From DASSWG01 sp041689995 (lineage in GTDB: Bacteria; Bacteroidota; Bacteroidia; Flavobacteriales; Flavobacteriaceae): a DNA stretch of 19,561 bases. How positions within the stretch are numbered: position 1 is the stretch's first letter; each line of letters starts with the position of its first letter. The notes beneath the pieces are model-generated. The model searched no databases, was not told the DNA's origin, and saw only the letters and a program-made list of their open reading frames with translations. The position numbers and the translations under genes are program-made. Of this stretch, positions 15,926 to 19,561 are shown piece by piece. The stretch is taken from contig JBDNFD010000074.1 in assembly GCA_041689995.1 (NCBI GenBank), positions 1 through 19,561 of the forward strand, read 5' to 3'.

Positions 15926-17563
15926 ATGTCTTTCCCAACTATTGATCCATTAACAACCGAAGCCTGGACAGCCCTCGAAGCTCATTTTGAAAAGGTAAAC
16001 GATGTGGAGATGAAAAATTTATTTGCAGACGAAGATCGTTTTTCAAAGTTTCATTTGAAACTTCCCGGATTCTTGGTCGATTTTTCCAAAAACAGAATGA
16101 CCTCCGAAACAATGGATTTGCTTATAAATCTTTCAAAAGAAATTCATTTGGAAAAAGCGATTCAAGTCTATTTTCAAGGAGAAAAAATTAATAAAACCGA
16201 AAATCGGGCCGTATTTCATTCGGGACTTCGTGCAGAGTTGGATAAGAAAATTGTATTGGATGGGAAAGATTTTTCCGATGAAATAAAAAATTCCAAGAAA
16301 CAGATGCAAAATTTTTCCGATGCTATTATCAGCGGTGAGTGGAAAGGTTATTCTGGGAAATCGATTACCGATATAGTAAATATAGGTATTGGTGGTTCTG
16401 ATCTGGGTCCAAAAATGGTCGTCAATGCACTGGAATATTACAAAACCAGAATTCGAACCCACTTTATTTCCAATGTGGATGGCGATCATGTTTTTGATAT
16501 TTTGCAAGAATTAAATCCAGAAACCACTTTATGCATCGTGGTTTCTAAGTCGTTTACTACCCAAGAAACCTTGGCCAATGCCAATAGTGCAAAATCATGG
16601 TTTATCGAAAATACGGCTATTCAAAATATAGAAAAACATTTCGTCGCAGTTTCCACGAATCTTACCGAAGTAGAGAAATTCGGCATCGATAAAGAGAATA
16701 TTTTCCCAATGTGGGATTGGGTGGGCGGTCGATTTTCGCTCTGGAGCCCAGTTGGTCTTTCTATATGTTGCGCCATAGGTTTTAATCATTTTGAAGATTT
16801 GCTGCGCGGTGCCGCACTTATGGATAAACATTTTGAAAAGGAAAAAACTGAACAAAATATCCCAGTGATCCTTGCTTTGATAAGTATTTGGTACAATAAT
16901 TTTTTTGGGTGCGAAACCGAAGCCATTATTCCTTATTCCCAAGCTTTGGAAAAATTGGTTCCATATCTGCAACAGGCTTCCATGGAAAGTAATGGGAAAA
17001 GTGTTGACAGAAATGGGAATGACATAAAATATCAATCGGGGAATATTTTGTGGGGTTCTACGGGAACAAACGCACAGCATGCTTTTTTCCAAATGTTGCA
17101 CCAAGGAACAAAAATGATCCCCGCTGATTTTATTGGTTTTAAGAAATCGCTTCATGGCAACAAAAAACATCATGATATGCTAATGTCCAATTTCTTTGCC
17201 CAAACCGAGGCTTTAATGAAGGGGAAATCTGAGGTTGAGGTTCGACAAGAATTGCAGGAACAAGATAAAAATCCCCAAGAAATTGAAGTTTTGACCCCGT
17301 TTAAAATTTTTTCCGGAAACAAACCCACAAACACTATTTTAATAGATAAGTTGACCCCAAAATCCCTAGGAATGCTAATTGCGATGTATGAGCATAAAAT
17401 TTTTGTACAAGGGGTAATTTGGAATATTTTCAGTTTTGACCAATGGGGAGTAGAATATGGAAAGCAACTGGCAAAAACAATTCTGAACGATTTTAAGTCA
17501 ACTGAACCTCCTTCCCAGCATGATAATTCAACCATCAATTTGGTGCAGGAATTCAGGAAATAA
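15926..17563 (+). CDS. pgi: Glucose-6-phosphate isomerase
   Basis: Pgi interconverts glucose 6-phosphate and fructose 6-phosphate in the cytosol, in both glycolysis and gluconeogenesis. The 545 residues match E. coli Pgi (549). IGIGGSDLGPKMV binds the sugar phosphate. WVGGRFSLWSPVGLS is PROSITE-type signature 1, and SFDQWGVEYGKQLAKTIL contains signature 2. The catalytic residues fall at E354 (SMESNGKSV), H385 (TNAQHAFFQMLHQGT) and K513, each one residue before E. coli E355, H386 and K514. The SKSFTTQETL loop that binds phosphate is also present. ATG 15926 gives the usual N-terminus. It lies 13 bases after the BadF-type kinase, so they are very likely one transcript, with pfkA just upstream adding the next glycolytic step. 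Confidence 0.97.
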   Translation: MSFPTIDPLTTEAWTALEAHFEKVNDVEMKNLFADEDRFSKFHLKLPGFLVDFSKNRMTSETMDLLINLSKEIHLEKAIQVYFQGEKINKTENRAVFHSGLRAELDKKIVLDGKDFSDEIKNSKKQMQNFSDAIISGEWKGYSGKSITDIVNIGIGGSDLGPKMVVNALEYYKTRIRTHFISNVDGDHVFDILQELNPETTLCIVVSKSFTTQETLANANSAKSWFIENTAIQNIEKHFVAVSTNLTEVEKFGIDKENIFPMWDWVGGRFSLWSPVGLSICCAIGFNHFEDLLRGAALMDKHFEKEKTEQNIPVILALISIWYNNFFGCETEAIIPYSQALEKLVPYLQQASMESNGKSVDRNGNDIKYQSGNILWGSTGTNAQHAFFQMLHQGTKMIPADFIGFKKSLHGNKKHHDMLMSNFFAQTEALMKGKSEVEVRQELQEQDKNPQEIEVLTPFKIFSGNKPTNTILIDKLTPKSLGMLIAMYEHKIFVQGVIWNIFSFDQWGVEYGKQLAKTILNDFKSTEPPSQHDNSTINLVQEFRK

Positions 17564-17686
17564 ATAGCTTCTTCGCAATTTGTTTTTTTTTAGAATTGAA
17601 AAATAATTTATCGGGAAAAATCTATAATTTTCAAAAGTCCTGTTATTTCGCAAACTTTTGTTACTTTTAAGGAAATCTTTCGTTGC

Positions 17687-19225
17687 ATGTTGGTAAAAGT
17701 TTATGGTAGCGCTGTCTTTGGAGTGGAAGCCACTACGATCACCGTAGAGGTGAACATTGAAAATGGGATCGCTTTTCACTTAGTAGGTTTGCCCGATAGC
17801 GCGATTCGGGAAAGTAGCTTTCGAATTGCCGCGGCACTTCAAAATAACGGATACAAACTTCCGGGAAAAAAAATCATTATTAATATGGCTCCGGCCGATT
17901 TGCGCAAGGAAGGTTCTGCCTATGATTTAACCTTGGCTTTGGGAATTTTGACTGCTTCCTCACAAATCAAAGCCAAAAATATTGGCGACTATTTGATTAT
18001 GGGCGAACTCTCTCTGGATGGCGGTTTGCAGCCTATTAAAGGAGCTTTGCCAATTGCCATTAAAGCAAAAGAAGAAGGCTTTAAAGGATTCATTCTTCCA
18101 AAACAAAATGCCCGTGAAGCAGCGATTGTGGAAGGGCTGAACGTTTATGGCGTGGAAAATATTTTGGAGGTTATTGACTTTTTTCATCATAAAAAACCTT
18201 TGGAAAAAACCGTTATAAATACAACAGAGGAATTCTATCAAAATTTAGCGCATCCAGAATTTGATTTTGCAGATGTGAAAGGTCAAGAATCCATTAAACG
18301 CTGCATGGAAATCGCAGCCACGGGTGGCCATAATGTTATTTTGGTTGGACCTCCCGGCGCCGGAAAAACCATGTTGGCAAAACGATTGCCAAGTATTTTG
18401 CCGCCCATGTCGATGCAAGAAGCCTTGGAAACCACGAAAATCCACAGTGTGGTTGGCCGAATGAAAGAAAATATGGGCTTAATGGCGCAACGTCCTTTCC
18501 GCAGTCCACATCATACAATTTCTGATGTGGCACTTGTTGGCGGTGGCGCATATCCGCAGCCGGGTGAAATTTCACTTGCACACAATGGGGTTTTATTTTT
18601 GGATGAATTGCCGGAATTTAAGCGTGGCGTATTGGAAGTGATGCGCCAACCCTTGGAAGATCGGGAAATAACTATTTCAAGAGCGAGGTTCACGGTCACC
18701 TATCCGTCAAGTTTTATGTTGGTGGCGAGTATGAACCCAAGTCCCAGTGGATATTTCAACGATCCGGATTCGCCCGTAACTTCTTCACCAGCAGAAATGC
18801 AGCGCTATTTGAGCAAAATTAGCGGACCATTATTGGATCGAATCGATATTCACATTGAAGTTACCCCAGTTCCTTTTGAAAAATTGAGCGAGGAACGTAG
18901 TGGGGAAAGCAGTGTGGAAATAAGAAAACGAGTAACCCAAGCGCGGGAAGTACAAACCAAACGTTTTGCCGACAATAAAAATATTCATTACAATGCGCAA
19001 ATGAGCGGGAAACAAATAGGAACTTATTGTAAAATTGACGAAAATTCAAAACAATTGCTGAAGACCGCCATGGAAAGGTTGAATCTTTCGGCACGCGCCT
19101 ATGATCGGATTTTGAAAGTTTCCAGAACTATCGCCGATATCGAAGGAAGCGAGAATATCACCGGATCACATTTAAGCGAGGCCATTCAATACCGGAGTTT
19201 GGATCGCGATGGGTGGCTTGGATGA
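17687..19225 (+). CDS. comM: ComM/YifB-family Mg-chelatase-like AAA+ ATPase
   Basis: YifB/ComM proteins are AAA+ ATPases. ComM drives bidirectional branch migration of the D-loop during integration of DNA taken up by natural transformation. The protein has 512 residues, the usual size. The N-terminal ChlI domain (about 1-170) includes FHLVGLPDSAIRES and INMAPADLRKEGSAYDLTLALGIL. Walker A is GPPGAGKT (221-228) in the AAA+ core, RPFRSPHHTISDVALVGGG lies between, and Walker B is LFLDELPEF with D306 and E307. MNPSPSGY is sensor 1. RISGPLLDRIDIHIEV-like sequence carries the Arg finger region, and the C-terminal Mg_chelatase_C segment is ARAYDRILKVSRTIADIEG. ATG 17687 precedes the standard MLVKVYGSAVFGVEA start. 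It is separated from pgi by 123 AT-rich bases. Whether this organism is naturally competent is not shown; many non-competent bacteria keep this gene. Confidence 0.94.
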   Translation: MLVKVYGSAVFGVEATTITVEVNIENGIAFHLVGLPDSAIRESSFRIAAALQNNGYKLPGKKIIINMAPADLRKEGSAYDLTLALGILTASSQIKAKNIGDYLIMGELSLDGGLQPIKGALPIAIKAKEEGFKGFILPKQNAREAAIVEGLNVYGVENILEVIDFFHHKKPLEKTVINTTEEFYQNLAHPEFDFADVKGQESIKRCMEIAATGGHNVILVGPPGAGKTMLAKRLPSILPPMSMQEALETTKIHSVVGRMKENMGLMAQRPFRSPHHTISDVALVGGGAYPQPGEISLAHNGVLFLDELPEFKRGVLEVMRQPLEDREITISRARFTVTYPSSFMLVASMNPSPSGYFNDPDSPVTSSPAEMQRYLSKISGPLLDRIDIHIEVTPVPFEKLSEERSGESSVEIRKRVTQAREVQTKRFADNKNIHYNAQMSGKQIGTYCKIDENSKQLLKTAMERLNLSARAYDRILKVSRTIADIEGSENITGSHLSEAIQYRSLDRDGWLG

Positions 19226-19239
19226 AGGAATATTTTATA

Positions 19240-19449
19240 TTGAATAATGTATATTGAATAATGTATATTGAATAATGTATATTGAATAATGTATATTGAA
19301 TAATGTATAATGTATATTGAATAATGTATAATGTATAATGTATATTGAATAATGTATAATGTATATTGAATAATGTATAATGTATATTGAATAATGTATA
19401 ATGTATATTGAATAATGTATAATGTATATTGAATAATGTATAATGAATA
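19240..19449. repeat. Array of 30 heptamers (TTGAATA / ATGTATA), 210 bp
   Basis: The whole block divides without remainder into 7-base units of two kinds, A = TTGAATA and B = ATGTATA. The order is AB five times, then B, AB, BB, AB, B, then (AB,B) repeated, ending in one variant ATGAATA. The higher-order repeats are thus 14 bases (AB) in the first part and 21 bases (ABB) in the second. It begins 15 bases after the comM stop. A minus-strand open frame across it, with a repeated NIHYTLF peptide, is a by-product of the repeat and is not called as a gene. Copy number probably varies between strains. Confidence 0.95.
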
Positions 19450-19452
19450 TTA

Positions 19453-19489
19453 AGTAACCAATAACGAATAACCCAATAACCCAATAACC
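19453..19489. repeat. Degenerate AATAACC short repeat, five copies
   Basis: Units AGTAACC, AATAACG, AATAACCC, AATAACCC and AATAACC follow the heptamer array after three bases (TTA). The unit length is 7 or 8. It fills most of the space between the main array and the lipoprotein start at 19512. No promoter-like TAnnTTTG was found in 19226-19511. Confidence 0.7.
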
Positions 19490-19511
19490 ACACGTAACCC
19501 AGGATTAAAAA

Positions 19512-19561
19512 ATGAAAAAATCCATACTACTCATAGCTTCTGTTTTTCTTTTTGGCTGCAA
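19512..19561 (+). CDS. Putative lipoprotein, 5' end only (runs off the window)
   Basis: An ATG after an A-rich stretch opens a frame reading MKKSILLIASVFLFGC, a short positively charged n-region, a hydrophobic core and a lipobox LFGC. This is a signal-peptidase II lipoprotein signal, with Cys16 as the lipidation site. Only 16 complete codons are inside the window, so the mature protein and its function cannot be seen. It is in the same direction as comM but separated by 286 bases of repeats. Confidence 0.7.
   Translation, partial: MKKSILLIASVFLFGC

Noticed and set aside
17662..17669. TACTTTTA before comM as a possible -7 promoter element
   Set aside because: It lacks the final G of TAnnTTTG and has no TTTG at the -33 spacing, so it was not annotated.
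19158..19493. Minus-strand open frame of 111 codons with a repeated NIHYTLF peptide
   Set aside because: It is produced by the heptamer array, which has no stop in this frame, and it overlaps the end of comM. No start signal or non-repeat domain supports a gene.
1..19561. Search for CRISPR, tRNA/rRNA genes, insertion sequences, phage, toxin-antitoxin or defence modules
   Set aside because: No spaced direct repeats, cloverleaf sequences, transposase or integrase motifs, or paired small toxin/antitoxin frames were seen. The window is almost entirely housekeeping and envelope genes.

Overview
The window looks like ordinary chromosome from a member of the Bacteroidetes, most likely class Flavobacteriia. 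Four things point there. Non-coding DNA is very AT-rich. Exported proteins have short signal peptides ending in ...AQ or ...SQ. Promoters match the phylum-specific pattern TTTG-N19/21-TAnnTTTG rather than a sigma70 -35/-10 pair. Start codons lack clear Shine-Dalgarno sequences. Homologue types fit as well: a CarB without the C-terminal regulatory domain, and DUF3857/transglutaminase proteins. I do not commit to a genus.

Layout. 1-224: AT-rich leader with a small TTCAAAG heptamer repeat and a promoter. 225-734: inorganic pyrophosphatase. 1022-1180: rpmH (ribosomal protein L34), with a clear promoter and a strong intrinsic terminator. 1282-4134: carB. 4360-5703: tilS behind its own promoter. 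5766-7772: a DsbD-type thiol:disulfide reductase. On the minus strand, 11813 down to 7840 is a two-gene operon of exported DUF3857/transglutaminase-like proteins. The first keeps a Cys-His-acid triad. The second lacks the Cys and His and carries a one-base frameshift in an A8 run just after its signal peptide. 12017-13852: a secreted S15/CocE-type alpha/beta hydrolase with a promoter. 13897-17563: a sugar-phosphate group of pfkA, a BadF/NAGK-like kinase and pgi; the last two share a promoter. 17687-19225: a ComM/YifB-type AAA+ ATPase. 19240-19449: a 210-bp array of exactly 30 heptamers in two main forms. 19512-end: start of a lipoprotein gene cut off by the window edge.

Functional picture. 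Most of the window is housekeeping: phosphate recycling, translation, carbamoyl phosphate for pyrimidines and arginine, tRNA-Ile lysidine, upper glycolysis and natural-transformation-type branch migration. The envelope-facing genes are the DsbD reductase, the transglutaminase-like pair, the S15 hydrolase and the lipoprotein. I found no tRNA or rRNA gene, CRISPR array, insertion sequence, phage gene or defence module, and nothing that I can defend as a new biological system. The points most worth a second look are the heptamer array, the homopolymer frameshift, and the active/inactive transglutaminase pair.
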